Part shown: positions 10,752-22,299 of the stretch, one piece after another
Layout of the letters: each line of letters begins with the position of its first letter
Numbering within the stretch: the stretch's first letter is position 1
Assembly: GCA_029721435.1 (NCBI GenBank)
Contig: CM056573.1
Location: forward strand, 153,285,947 to 153,349,946
Origin: Gymnothorax reevesii
Lineage: Eukaryota; Chordata; Actinopteri; Anguilliformes; Muraenidae
Direction: 5' to 3'
DNA: 64,000 bases
Notes under the pieces: model-generated
Databases searched by the model: none
Told to the model about the DNA's origin: nothing
The model's input: only the letters and a program-made list of their open reading frames with translations
Program-made: the position numbers and the translations under genes

Positions 10752-11560
10752 TCAGCTAGGAGGGACTGGTAGTGGGACAGGTCTGCCAGGGCCCTGGATT
10801 TCTTCCATTTCCTCTCTGCTGCTCGAAGGCTTTCCTGCTGGAGCGGAGAGTTTCTGACATCCAGGGGCTGGGTGGGGATGATCTGGCTGGCCTTGAAAGG
10901 AGAGGAGAGTGAGCGTTAAGTGAGGATGAGAGGGAGGAGGAGAGAGAGGAGGCAGCAGAATCAGTGGGGAGATCAGAGAAGGAATCAAGGGAAGGGAGGG
11001 AAGCAGTGACATGGGAGGCGAGAGCGGAGGGGGAGAGAGAGCGGAGGTCACGGCAAACTGTAACAGAGGGGGTTGGAGTGGGGGGATAGACAGGGAGAAG
11101 GAGATGAAGTGGTGGTCAGACAGGTGGAGAGGGGTTACAGTGGGATATGAGGAGGAGAAGTTACGAAGGAGGACTAAGTCGAGGAGATTTCCAGCTGTGT
11201 GAGTTGGGGGTGAGGGCAGGAGGGAAAGGTCAAAGGAGTGGAGGATAGGAAGAAAGACGGCAGACTGAGAGGCCTCAAGGTGGAGGTTGAAGTCTCCCAG
11301 GAGAATCAGTGGGGTGCTGTCGTCAGGGAAGGTGCTGAGCGTGACGTCCAGCTCGTCGAAGAAACATCCTACGGGGCCTGGGGGACGATACACAACAATG
11401 ATAAACAAGTTAGTTGGAGAGGATATGGAGACAGAATGAAATTCAAAAGAGGAGATGGAAAGGTGGGAGAGAGGAAGAGGAGAAAATTTCCAAGTAGGAG
11501 AGATTAACAAACTAGTCCCACCACCTCGCCGGGATGGGCGGGGGGTGTGGGAGAAGGAGA
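10752..11560 (-). pseudogene. L2 LINE endonuclease domain
   Basis: This is the N-terminal APE-like endonuclease part of the LINE ORF. The minus strand translates with VVYRPPGP, LLGDFNLHLE and LSDHHFIS. These match the conserved blocks of the fold, including the D-x-N of GDFN and the final S-D-H catalytic motif. The upstream part (SRRGGGTSLL near 11540-11510) matches the block before the first strand, so only the extreme N-terminus is missing. The domain nicks target DNA to prime reverse transcription. A low-complexity Ser/Pro/Leu stretch follows, where the frame has decayed. Confidence 0.8.
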
Positions 11561-11654
11561 AGGAGGTGGAGAGGGCCGTCGGCGTTGTGGTGTTGTCTGG
11601 ATGACAGCATATGATGACAGCATATAAATATATATATACAGTTATATATGCCTC

Positions 11655-11832
11655 AACCTGCCTCAGCTCTAACTGCTAATGGCAAAAGACTGGCAGATAC
11701 AGATATGTATTTCATCAGTGCATCAATTACCTCGTGAACCAGTAGTCAGAAGTTTAGGTCGCTACAGGAGAAGGGGTGCATTAGCAAAATGCATTTGAGT
11801 GACCGAGTAAAGAACCTCACACACATCAAAGG
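11655..11832 (-). repeat. LTR-like repeat at the integrase end, outer part
   Basis: This part matches 24466-24610. Its inner continuation is 14635-14672 after the hAT insertion. Together the two pieces are shorter than the other LTR-like copy, so an indel of about 170 bp must separate them. Confidence 0.55.
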
Positions 11833-13116
11833 CAGGGATGAGCCGTCAGGGTAGGCAGGGTAGGCACTGCCTACCCCAGGCTATCATCAAAAATAAAGTT
11901 GTTAACAATTATTGATCATTTTAATATCTAATCAAATTTTGATTATTTGATATTTGATATTTAGTTTGTCTTTATGCTGTTGCTTTAAGTCATTGAGTTA
12001 TAATGACACTACAGCGCCTGCCTCTGGCCAGGTAGGGGCTTTCAAATCAGGCTTATCTTTGCAGGGTAGGCACAGCTCTGACATGCCTTTAAATGACACG
12101 TTACCAGATACGTTGTGTTCGCGCATGCGCAGTGTTTTTTCATATGCTTTATTATGTACGCAAAAAGGCAGGACGCTACGCTGCCTTTATGCGTAAGTGT
12201 CACAGGCTAGTCATTCAATCTGGACGTTCGGTGTCTTTGTGAATTCGCACCAATGAGTATACTGGAGAGGCCACTGCTTCTTTCTACGAGCGCAGTTGAA
12301 GAAACCAATATGGCGTCAAGTGCACCGCACTCCTCAATTCCCCATTGACTGTAATGTAGAAATTCCAGCTATTATCCGTCGAACTAAGGGGTCTTCCGAA
12401 AAGATTTCAACATATTTGTGATCGGAAAACAAGGATAAACTTTAATGCGCAGTTTTACATGACACTGTTCGAGACGTCGAAAATATCAAAACATGTCAGA
12501 ATGGGAAGCACAGCACTAACTCGCCACTTGTGTACCTGGCGTGTTAGGTAATCGAGTCGCTGTCAACGGCTGTGATGGCAAACGTTATCTGTAATTTTGC
12601 TAGCTAGATAAACTTAGTCGGCACCATAAACTCATGTTGCTTACAAATGGTGATGGTCACTTAGCTCCTATGCCCATGTAATTTTAGCCAAGTTGCATAT
12701 CTACATATAGCATTAGCCATAGCGAATGACCTCGTAAACTTCGTGTAACGTTAGTGGTGTTCATTCCGGATGAATTGTACAAATAAACGCATCCTTATCA
12801 GGCATCTGCCTATCTGGGTACTATTTAGTGAGCAAGCTTTGATTTTTTGTATTTATTTATTTTAATTACGATAATGCAATCCTAGCTGGGGCTATATACA
12901 CTCATTGATTCACACATACGTCAATCAAATTTAAGGCTAACTAGTTAACTAGTGTTATGTAATCTTGTTTGTTTTGGCAAAACAAACAAGATGACATTGC
13001 TAACGCAGCAAATATTTTGATTCTGTCAGGCTAAAGGCCAACCTCATCGGCTTATACAGCCCTGCTATGGTCAAGGAAAAATCTCCCTAGCTTCAACTGC
13101 TGGCTTTATTGGTGGA

Positions 13117-13396
13117 GAATGACCTTGAACAAACTGTTCGAGGCCACAAAACTGCCGAAATTGGTGCCGACAATTCCAGCTACCACAGAGTCAGTAGAGC
13201 TGTCTTTTTTCTGCCTTAAAACGCGTCAAGACCTGCAACCGCAACAGTACGGAACAGGGGAGACTTTCATGTTTCGCTATCATGTCAATTGAGAAAGAGG
13301 GACTTGTTAAGCTGAAGGCCAAAACAGAAGTTTTACAACGCTGTCATCAACATCTTTGTCAAAAAGGACAGACGCATGGACTTCATATTCAAATAG
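13117..13396 (+). pseudogene. hAT transposase C-terminus (dimerisation domain)
   Basis: Plus-strand frames, joined across two small shifts, show KLPKLVPTIPATTESVE, then KRVKTCNRNSTEQGRLS and IMSIEKEGLVKLK, and finally VKKDRRMDFIFK before a TAG at 13394-13396. This is the hAT C-terminal dimerisation domain of the ZMYM1-like type, where the PATTxSVERxFSxLKRIKT block and the final DRRMDFxFK are conserved. It has lost the catalytic part and is non-functional. The position near the right end agrees with the orientation of the hAT element that carries it. Confidence 0.75.
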
Positions 13397-14172
13397 CCTT
13401 AAGTGCGCTTTAACCACTTCTCTCCCCCTCCGCTCTCTTTTACGCTCACAAGAACTTTCCGGACTGTCATGTCTGTCGTTATGCATCTAATAACAACCTT
13501 GTGGCTAAAGTTTTTTTTAAATTGTTGTTTGTTTGATAGAATTCTGTGGGTTTTTAAGGTTTTGAAGTTTGTGTGTGTTGACGTCATTTTGCGGTGAAGA
13601 GAGATGTGGTCAAAGATGGAATGTGTTTGAAGTGTACTTCGCTTGTCTGGTTAATATGGGTTAGCAATAGGAAGATTAATTGCATTAAGTATAGGGAGGA
13701 GATCCACTTAAGCATGCATCGGTGCAGGCAAGCCGTTACGTTGTTTTGCGCGCTTTCATCAACTTTCTCTCGCTAGAGCCTTCAACTTTTATTCAGACAT
13801 AAAAGCGAAATTTTAAAAAAAAATTGAACCTTCAAGATTATTTGAAAACAAAGTACACATTCATTCTGAATACATACAATAAATCAAATTCGCTAGAAAA
13901 CGTCAAAAACTTCAAACAATTCACATTAAATTGGTTTTAAACCTCCCTCCTATGCGCGTATAGTGTGACAAGTTAAATAATACACTGATAACTCAAACAC
14001 GGATTTGATTTCACTCTTCAAGTGAAAATAAACTAAAAGTCAAAATCTAACGAAAAACGCGACTTTGTGCATGTCCGGTGTCTTTCAAGTGTCCTTTAAG
14101 TCCCAATAAATTCGTTAATCCCCGCAAATGCATGATGTCATCAATCCAGATTCGCAGTGTTACTATGTACAG

Positions 14173-14480
14173 CAGGGGTGGGCAATCACGGTCCTGGAGG
14201 GCCGGTGTGTATGCAGGTTTTTATTCCTATCAATTACCCTGACTAATTGAGTTAATTGATTGCATGCACAAATATAGATTTTTCGCAATGATTCGATCAA
14301 AGGAAAATGTTTTATGAAGGGAGACAAGACTAGTCTTTGTAGTTTCATGATAATTTAAAGAAATGCGCATGAAACGTCAGATTTCATAAATGGTTTGGCT
14401 AATTGAGACAATCAACTAATTAAAGACCAGACGTTGGTGTGAAAACCAGGAACAGATACGGCCCTCGCTGCCCACCTCTG
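14173..14480. mobile_element. hAT-type MITE nested in hAT, 8-bp TSD
   Basis: The ends caggggtgggcaa and (inverted) cagaggtgggcag bound a 308-bp element whose arms both carry taattaga/tcaattaa blocks and a ccaggaac/ttcct pairing. The TSD atgtacag is perfect at 14165-14172 and 14481-14488. Confidence 0.9.
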
Positions 14481-14640
14481 ATGTACAGCATTCAACAGTT
14501 TTTGGAGTAATTATGTTTTATTTTGCCGGTGTTTTTACCGCTGACTTTATACATAAAATATTAATTCGTTTTTACGTTTCGGTCTGCCACTGCCTACCTC
14601 GACCCAAACCTCACGGTTCGTTACTGATCAAAGGTAAGTT

Positions 14641-15472
14641 TTAAGTGCGTTGTATTGTATTGAATGGAAAATAAGCTGCTGTTCCTTCGTTAGCTCTGTC
14701 CACTGACATGTCCTCACAAGGTTTGTTGACAAAACATCCTTCATCCTTGCTGCTATCACTGAATGACAGGTCTGAGAAAACAGGAAGACTTTCATCTATG
14801 ATTTTTGGTTCTGGGGCAGACTCCGACATGCTCAGCTGAACAGGTAAGGTCTCATCCTCTTCTCTTGAAACATCGGGGGGTGTCCTGAGATTTCCCAAAC
14901 AGAGCTCTCCTCACTTTGGGGTGATCAGTTTCTCTGTGCTCTGAGTTGACCTCAGCTTCCGGATCCACAACTGCTGAGCTTCCTTTCCATCCAGAAAAGT
15001 TTGATCTGTCAGAGCTTAGCTCATTTGCATCCCCGGGAGCTGGAGGTTCCTCTAATTTGGATGAAATGATCTCCACAGGTATCCACTGTGCGGTTCCTCT
15101 TTCAGGTGCACATCCCGTCCTTCTGCCCTAGTTCTCCATGGTCAATGTCTCTCTCTTTCCTTCCAAGTCGACAGGAGCAAGAAGTCTACCAGCTGAAGTC
15201 TGGATTGGTTGTTTTGTCTCTCCCAGGTGTCTCTCCCTTGCAGGTGTCGTATCTGGCCGGGTCAAAAGTCATATCTCAATGAAGTCAGTGTCCAGTGTCT
15301 CTCCAGGTAAGTAGTAGTGGTAGTCGATGTCTTCTAACTCTGAATTGTCATCTCCCACCTCAGACTCGGCTGTGACTTCCATTCTCGACTGTCTCCTTGT
15401 TCTAGGTCTGCTGATGGTCTGCTTCGGAGGTTGCTCAGGCTCAGCAACAGGTAAAAATCCACACAGCAGCAA
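14641..15472 (-). pseudogene. Gypsy pol C-terminal tail
   Basis: After the integrase the minus strand keeps open frames rich in Ser, Glu and Pro: PRTRRQSRMEV, then EEPPAPGDANEL, and finally FPFNTIQRT with a stop inside the LTR-like repeat. This matches the disordered C-terminal extension of fish Gypsy integrases, ending where the LTR begins. The frames are broken in at least two places. No catalytic residues are expected here. Confidence 0.55.
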
Positions 15473-15484
15473 AAGGTCACAGTG

Positions 15485-16600
15485 TTAGGTCCAAAGCGGT
15501 CCATCCTTTCCCTCTGGCTTGACAGTATACACAGGTAGGTCGCCAGCACGTTTGACCACCACGTGCACGTCTGGTTCCCATTTGTCAGCCAACTTGTGTT
15601 TCCCTCTTATCCGAACGCTCCTCACAAGGACAAGATCTCCTGTCTCCAGAGTGGACTCAACGACTCTCCAGTCAAACTGTTGCTTGTTGCGCTCAGCTGT
15701 CTTTGAGGCGTTCTCCGTAGCAACTCGGTAGCTTTCCTCTAGGCGGCCCTTTAAGTCATACATGTACTGGGAATGTGACCTGGGTTCACAGCTGGAGGGC
15801 AGACCGAATGCCAAATCAACTGGAAGCCGTGGTTGTCTGCTGAACATTAGTTAGTAGGGGCTGAATCTTGTCACGTCATTCCGCGTGCAGTAATACGCAT
15901 GCACCAGAGGCTTGACAAATTCTTTCCAGTGGGATTTGTCTTTGTTTTCCAGGGTGCCCAACATCTGGAGGAGGGTCCTATTGAATCGCTCCACTGGATT
16001 CCCTCTGGGGTGATAAGGGGTAATCCTGACCTTATAGATACCAGTGATGGAGCACAGTTCTTTTATGGTACGAGATTCGAAATCTGGACCCTAGTCACTC
16101 AGAAGCTTTCCTGGAAACCCATAATCCACCAGGAAAGTTTCCCATAAGCACTGAGCCACCGTCTAGGCTTTTTGGTTTCGTGTTGGTATCGCTACTGCTT
16201 ATTTAGTGAAATGGTCCGTCAGCACCAATATGTCCTTTGTGTTGCTCCGGTCAGGCTCCACCGACAGGAAGTCCATGCAGACTAGCTCCAACGGTCTGCT
16301 GGTCTTGATGTTACACAGGGGGGCTGCTCTTTCGGTTGGACTCTTCCAGCGCACGCTGCGTTCACACATCTTGATCTTCTGCTCTACATAGGCGGACATT
16401 CCAGGCTAATAGAAGCGTGACCTCACGAGGTCGAGGGTCCTCTCTATGCCTAGATGACCTAGATCATCATGTAGGCCTTTCAATGCTGTGGCTCTGAGTT
16501 CGGTTGGTAGAACCAGCTGGTGTGTGACTCGTCCATGTTCTTGCCGTGCTCTGTACACAGGCCACCTTTCAGCTCCAGACGCTTCCATTCTCGGAGCCAC
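15485..16600 (-). pseudogene. Gypsy integrase
   Basis: The minus strand shows the N-terminal zinc region (LHDDLGHLGIERT followed by KIKMCERSV, with the second Cys of the CxxC pair replaced by Ser). The core domain follows, with the catalytic acidic positions in CMDFLSVE, LSD*GPDF and NPVERFNR (D, D, E). A tail rich in basic residues, with LVLVRSVRIRGKHKLADKWE, is the usual end of Gypsy integrases (GPY/F-like region). In-frame stops occur at about 16406, 16199, 16155 and 16100. The enzyme would have joined element cDNA to host DNA; this copy cannot. Confidence 0.85.
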
Positions 16601-16601
16601 A

Positions 16602-18395
16602 AAGCAAGATCTGGAACTTCATGTCTCAGGGCAGGAGAGGGCATGTCTCCAGACTCCTTGTGCTCAATGACCTCTCTGAGATCAGGATCGGCTTGCTGCT
16701 TTGCTCCCATCTCCTCTTCAGTCCAATGACTAATGACATGGAGTCCATGATCATCTTCCTGCTGGAAACCACTGGGCAGAGCATCGGAATGGATGGCGAG
16801 AGACTCAACAAGGGTGACTGATGGACATGTGGAGTTTTTGTGAGACCTCTCACATATGGCTTTCACCGCATCTGGAAGAGCAACATCTGGAGTCTCCTGC
16901 TCCTTCAGATAATGTAGGGTGAACTGTTTATTCCTCTCTCGCTCTTTCCTCGACACAGCATCATCCTGGAGCTCTCCATGCGGTCGACGAGAAAGTCCGT
17001 CCGCATCCTGATTCTGAGTTCCTGCTCTATACTGGAGCTTGAAGTTGTATGTCGATAGAGCTGACAACCACCTGTAGCCCGTGGCGTCCAACTTCGCGGA
17101 AGTCAGGATGTAAGTTAAGGGGTTACTGTCAGTGACAACTGTGAAGTCGGTACCGGAAAAGTAATCACTAAACTTAGCTGTGACCGCCCACTTTAGCGCG
17201 AGGAATTCCAATATATGAGTGGGGTATTTCGCTTCACTCTTCGTCAGTCCTCTGCTCGCGAAAGCTATAGCCCTCATCTGCCCGCCTTGTTCTTGGTACA
17301 ACGCTGCACCAAGCCCTGTCGTGCTTGCTTTGGTGTGAAGGAGGTACGGGAGTGTCGCAAATCCCAAGACAGGTGCAGTGGTGAACTTGTCAATGATCTC
17401 TTCGTACGCTCTCTGACATTCTGGAGTCCACCTCTTCCCAAAGGACTCTTTCGGATGGAAGTACAGGTGAGTTTTTCCCTTTCCTTGACTGCGTTTCCTG
17501 AGAGGTGGGTACCCAGCTGTGAGATCATTTAGGGGTTTAGTGATCTTTGAGTAGTTCCTCACAAACCGTCGGAAGTACCCCGAAAAACCCAAGAAGGAGC
17601 ACAGCTGTTAGAGGTTTTCGGGTACTGGTCAGGTCTTTAAGGCCTTCAGTGGGTCCGTCTCGACTCTGTGCTCGGACGCAATATAGTCAAGGTACTTAAC
17701 AGAGGTTTGGAAAAACTTAAATTTTTCATATGACAACTTCAATCCGTACTCTTTAAGTCGGTTGAGGACCTGCAGTAATCTTGACTCATGTTGCTCCAGA
17801 GTATCAGAGAAGACTATGAGATCGTCGATGAAGACCAGCGCCTCCTTGCGGTTGAGATCGCCCACACATCTCTCCATCAATTGCTGAAAAGTATTCGGCG
17901 TGTTGGTAACCCCCTGGGGCATTCTATTGAATTCCCAGAAGCCCAGCGGGCACACGAATGCAGTCTTCTGTTTATCAGCCTCTTCCATCTTGACTTAGTA
18001 ATAGCTCGATTTCAAATCAAGGACTGAGAACCATTTCGAGCCAGTCAAAAGAGAGAACACTTCCTCCAAGTTTGGCAGAGCGCATGCATCTCTAATAGTC
18101 TGGGAGCTGAGTTTTCGAAAATCGATGCACAACCTCAGAACCATCTTTTTTCCGCACAACAACAATGAGAGATGCAAAGGGGGACTCAGACTCCTGTATG
18201 ACACCAGAATCCAGCAGCTCTTGAAGACTTGATGTGATGCTTTACCTTGCTGGTATGACCGAAGTCCATGTCGTGCTGAGAGAAGACTTCAGGCATGCTA
18301 TTTAGCAGCCTGGTGATTCGCTCTTTCCACTCTGGTGGTAAGGAGGAATCCCCAAAATCAAACTGAACAGCATGCAGCTCTCCGTTGTCCCCTTA
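16602..18395 (-). pseudogene. Gypsy reverse transcriptase and RNase H
   Basis: The minus strand opens with FDFGDSSLPPEWKERIT, then RT blocks LRLCIDFRKLS, VLDLKSSYY, LGFWEFNRMPQGVTNTP and the catalytic box VFIDDLIVFSD, and the thumb/connection LGFSGYFRRFVRNYSKITKP. RNase H follows with YLLHTKASTTGLGAALYQ, where the first catalytic Asp (HTDAS) is Lys, then VVTDSNPLTYIL and NQDADGLSRRP. A stop after SSYY (about 17995) and further breaks at 17629 and 17590 split the frame. The upstream edge is cut by the L2 LINE. Confidence 0.9.
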
Positions 18396-18416
18396 ATGTA
18401 GTCGTGCCACTAAAAT

Positions 18417-20386
18417 ATAAAAAGATAACCCAGAAGAAGAGGCCAGCCCCATGGTACACTGACCAGACAAGGACACTAAAGCAAAAATCTCTAGAACAAC
18501 TAGAACGCAAATGGCGCTCCACTAAACTCCAGGTATTCCATAGTGCTTGGAAAGAGAGCCTTGTTGCATATAAGCATGCTCTCTCTTGTGCAAGATCTTG
18601 TTACTTTTCAAATCTCATGCAGGAAAATAAAAATAATTCTCGATTTTTGTTCAAAACCATAGCTAAGTTAACTAACAATCATGCTGCAAGTAACCCTCAA
18701 ATTCCAGTCTCTTGCAGCAGTGATGATTTTTTAAATTTCTTTAATGGCAAAATGATTGGAATTAGAGAGAAGATCACTGCTTCCATACCAGTTTGCGATG
18801 GCGTTTCTCATTATATGGAGTCTTCCACATTACACACAAACCAGTTTGAATCCCTTCCTCTTATATCCCTGAGTGAACTAGCCAAATTAGTTGTTACTTC
18901 CAAATCATCTACTTGTATCTTGGATCCCATTCCCACAAAGCTGATGAAAGAACTCCTGCCCATTTTTGGTGGCCCAATTCTTCACATAATTAATTCTTCT
19001 CTGATTTCAGGTATTGTTCCCACTTCATTTAAGATGGCAGAAATCAAGCCGCTGCTTAAAAAACCAGATTTGGATCCCACAGTCCTAGCCAATTATAGGC
19101 CAATCTCAAACCTCACATTTTTATCTAAGATCCTTGAAAAATGTGTCGCCCAACAGCTCTCTTCTTTCCTGCAAACTAATGAGGTATTTGACAGTTTTCA
19201 GTCTGCCTATAGAAAGCATCACAGCACTGAAACAGCCCTCACTGTTGCAATAAATTATCTGCTTCTCTCTATGGATAGTGGCCGCATCTCTGTTCTCGTC
19301 CTTCTCGATTTAAGTGCCGCCTTTGATACTGTAGACCTCCATATTCTTCTTTGTAGGTTGGAAAAATTTGTTGGTATTTCTGGACTTGCCCTTTGATGGT
19401 TTAAGTCTTATCTGTCTGATAGATCTCAGTTTGTCCAGGTAAATAACAAGTGTTCAGAGTATTCCAAGGTTAACATTGGAATACCTCAAGGATCTGTTCT
19501 CGGCCCTTTGCTTTTTTCTCTATACATGTTTCCGCTTGGAAATATCATAAGTAGACTTGATGTTAAATACCATTGTTATGCAGACAACACGCAGCTCTAT
19601 CTATCCTTTATACCGGGTGAAAATGATCCGGTTACTAGATTAGAGATGTGTCTGTTGAAGCTGTTAAAGCTTGAATGACGCAAAATTTTCTTTCACAAAA
19701 CCCAGATAAGACTGAAATTTTGGTACTGGGTCCCAAATCTCTTAGAGACTCATTCGTTAAGTTTTCTCTTAACTTAGATGGCCACTCTGTTGCTGCCAGA
19801 GCTGTCGTTAAAAACCTTGGGATGACTCTTGATTCAGAACTCTCTTTCCAGGCTCAAATCAACAATATCATCCGAGTGGCTTTTTTCCAAACTTCGAAAC
19901 ATATCTAAACTTCGAAAAATTTTGTCTCTTCAAGATGCTGAAAAATTGGTTCACGCATTTGTGTCCTCTCGGCTGGACTAGTGCAATGTCTTACTGTCTG
20001 GTTGCACTAGCTCAGCCCTGAAACGTCTTCAATTAGTGCAGAATGCTGCAGCTAGGGTTCTGACTAGGACTAAGAAATATGATCACATTAGCCCGGTGCT
20101 CAAGAATCTTCATTGGCTGCCTGTAAAATTTAGAATTGAGTCCAAAATACTATTATTAACTTACAAAGCTTTAAATGACTTGGCCCCGGAATATCTTTGC
20201 AGTCTTCTCATTCCTTACTCCCCACCAAGATTAGTTCGTTCACAAGGTGCTGACTACTTTAAAATTCCAAATATATCTCAAATTGAAATTGGAGGCAGAG
20301 CATTCTCTTACAAAGCACCAATTTTATGGAACAAACTCCCAAGACAAATTCGGGCTTCTTACCTTTTTAGTCAAGCCTATGATTAG
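18417..20386 (+). pseudogene. L2 LINE reverse transcriptase
   Basis: Begins in the linker before RT (RPAPWYTDQTRTLKQKSLEQ), then SCSSDDFLNFFNGKM and ILDPIPTKLMKELLP. RT motifs: FKMAEIKPLLKKPDLDP, NYRPISNLTFLSKILEK, motif A LVLLDLSAAFDTVD, motif [19 protein letters not shown], and the catalytic box as YADN (usual YADD; the second Asp is Asn) at about 19580. The C-terminus has LQNAAARVL-like VQNAAARVL and NLHWLPVKFRIESKILLLT. Stops occur at 19396, 19674 and 19980 and at least one frameshift near 19907. The Asn substitution and stops make it inactive. Confidence 0.9.
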
Positions 20387-20467
20387 TCCATGATTAGTTA
20401 TGTGTTGGCTCTGGTGGGACTGACTTCAACCTTGAATTATGATATGTTCACATGATATTGGAAGCCA

Positions 20468-21003
20468 GTGTTATGTAAATCTATGTGGAACCAGTGGCAC
20501 TGAGCATGCATTAATGTGCCAGTGGGGCTTGCTACAGCCTTAGTGACTGGGGAGGTCCGTATGGTACTAATGTAGTGTTAAGCAAATCCATGTGCAACCA
20601 GTGGCACTGAGCATGCATTAACGGTGCCAGTGGGGCTTGCTACAGCCTTAGTCACTGGGGAGGTCCATATGGTACTAATGTAGTGTTAAGCAAATCCATG
20701 TGCAACCAGTGGCACTGAGCATGCATTAACGGTGCCAGTGGGGCTTGCTACCGCCTTAGTCACTGGGGAGGTCCATATGGTACTGGTGTAGTGTTAAGCA
20801 AATCCATGTGGAACCGGTGGCACTGAGCATGCATTAACGGTGCCAGTGGGGCTTGCTGCAGCCTTAGTCACTGGGGAGGTCCATATGGTATTGGTGTAGT
20901 GTTAAGCAAATCCATGTAGAACCGGTGGCACTGAGCATGCATTAACGGTGCCAGTGGGGCTTGCTACAGCCTTAGTCACCGGGAAGGTCCTTATGGTACT
21001 AGT
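20468..21003 (+). repeat. Minisatellite in L2 3' UTR, ~107-bp unit, 5 copies
   Basis: The unit contains gtgttaagcaaatccatgtg, cagtggcactgagcatgcat, tgccagtggggcttgct and actggggaggtccatatgg. Units start near 20468, 20575, 20683, 20790 and 20898. Later copies are more alike than the first, as expected for local amplification. Confidence 0.9.
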
Positions 21004-21654
21004 GTCTAGAAAATCTAAAGTGATCTTCCTGGAATAAGTGTCGGGTCTCTGTGCTGCAGGAAGTGGATGGAGGGGTGTTGACTGTGTCCTGACCAGTCAG
21101 CTCCTAAATTCTCATTTGGCACATGACACAGGACTGTATTTTTATTAATACGCAGTAGTTTTATCCAGTGCCTCACCCAACTTTTTCTGTCTCTCTCCAA
21201 GGATCTTTCCCTCCACAACCCTGAGTCCTGGATCATCCGAGCCCTGTCCCTCACCATGAGCGCTGGCTGCTGCTGTCCTGATGCGGTCCTGATCCAGTTT
21301 TGCACCATCCTTGGCATGCCACTTCCTCGAGCAACTGATAGCACTGTTTAGATGGACTTTAATGGAATTGTATTGTCATGATCTTATTTTGCTTATTAAC
21401 TATATTAACTAGCTAGCCCGCGGAGGATGGGCTTCCTCACTATAGCTGGGTTCCTCCTGAGATTTCTTCCCATTGGGGAGTTTTTTCTCACCACTGTTTG
21501 AGGATTTTTTTCCCTACTGGGAGTTTTTTGCCTCATTTGCTGTAGTAGGGAATAGGCTGGGCACTGCCCTTTCAGTAACTCATCTCTGACTGTAAAGCGT
21601 CTTTGTGACAGTTCATCTGTCAAATAAATAACAAATAAATTGAAATTGTTATTT

Positions 21655-22268
21655 TTTGCTTCGATCTTTTGATCCGTACTTCAAGGATTATCAAAACCAC
21701 TCTGTAGCCAGGAAGGAATGACTGAGGGCGACAATCATGCTCTTCAACATAGCTGGAGTAGAGGACGTCTAATGAGTTGGTGCCGATGAGGATTTGAGGC
21801 ACACTCCTCACATCAGGAACAACCAACACCAATGTAGGGACTTCAGTCTCCTTGCCCAAAAACTCCTCTGGAAACTTCAAGTTGAGTTCTACGTACCCAA
21901 GGTAAGGCACAGCCTCTCCGTTGGCTCCCTCTACTTGCAGCTCTACATCCAAAAGATCGTCCGAGGATTTCAAGGAATGATGGGACAGGTGGGTCTGGAA
22001 AAATGACAGTGGTGGTGGTCACCTGAGATCCCATATCTAGCAGGCAGTTAGCTTTATGGCTTTCAATGATGACTTGAGCAGTGCATTTTGTTCCAACCAG
22101 CTTGGGCGGCAGCATGGTGGAGGAGGTGTTAGCATTACTTCTCTTGCTAGCCTCTCGCTTTGTTTTTCTAGGGCGCTTGGTTGATCTTTTAGTCCCTGTT
22201 TGCCCTGCAACTGGGGCTTCTAGTAGTTTAACTGCTGGATGCCAGTGCGACCATTTTGCTGATCCCAC
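21655..22268 (-). pseudogene. Gypsy protease region
   Basis: The minus strand contains AQVIIESHKANCLLDMGSQ, the retropepsin active-site block. The usual D-T/S-G triad reads D-M-G, so the copy is probably catalytically dead. Downstream, PEEFLGKETEVPTLVLVVPD and ILIGTNSLDVLY correspond to the flap and C-terminal strand region including the IGTN hydrophobic-Gly motif. A frameshift separates the two parts near 21975. The end at about 21655 is cut by the L2 insertion. Confidence 0.8.
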
Positions 22269-22299
22269 TGTCTTTGTCTCTTTTTCAGCAGCTGTCTCT

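Larger units (their letters stand above)
8885..11600 (-). mobile_element. L2-type LINE, decayed
   Basis: This minus-strand element contains, in order, an endonuclease domain, a reverse transcriptase and an ORF C-terminus, ending near 8885. The 5' end appears truncated just before 11600. Frames change at least three times. It lies immediately next to the outer LTR-like end of the Gypsy element. Confidence 0.85.
11833..14626 (+). mobile_element. hAT transposon, internally deleted, 8-bp TSD
   Basis: The ends are cagggatgagccgtcagg at 11833 and, as an inverted repeat, the sequence ending cctcacggttcgttactg at 14626. They share the CAG..RYGARCCGTSAGG pattern and an inner gtaggcastg block. The perfect 8-bp TSD atcaaagg lies at 11825-11832 and 14627-14634, which is diagnostic for hAT. 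Only the end of a transposase (13117-13396) remains inside, plus a younger MITE at 14173-14480. Confidence 0.9.
18396..21652 (+). mobile_element. L2-type LINE inserted in Gypsy pol
   Basis: A 5'-truncated plus-strand LINE. It contains the RT (18417-20386), a 107-bp minisatellite, a 3' UTR (21004-21600) and a tail ending tcaaataaataacaaataa before Gypsy sequence resumes near 21655. It interrupts the Gypsy between protease and RT, so it is the younger insertion. A TSD was not identified. Confidence 0.85.

Noticed and set aside
10160..11510. Ser/Pro/Leu-rich proteins and Arg/Glu/Gly-rich plus-strand frames
   Set aside because: They are shadows or shifted frames of the L2 LINE endonuclease and RT.
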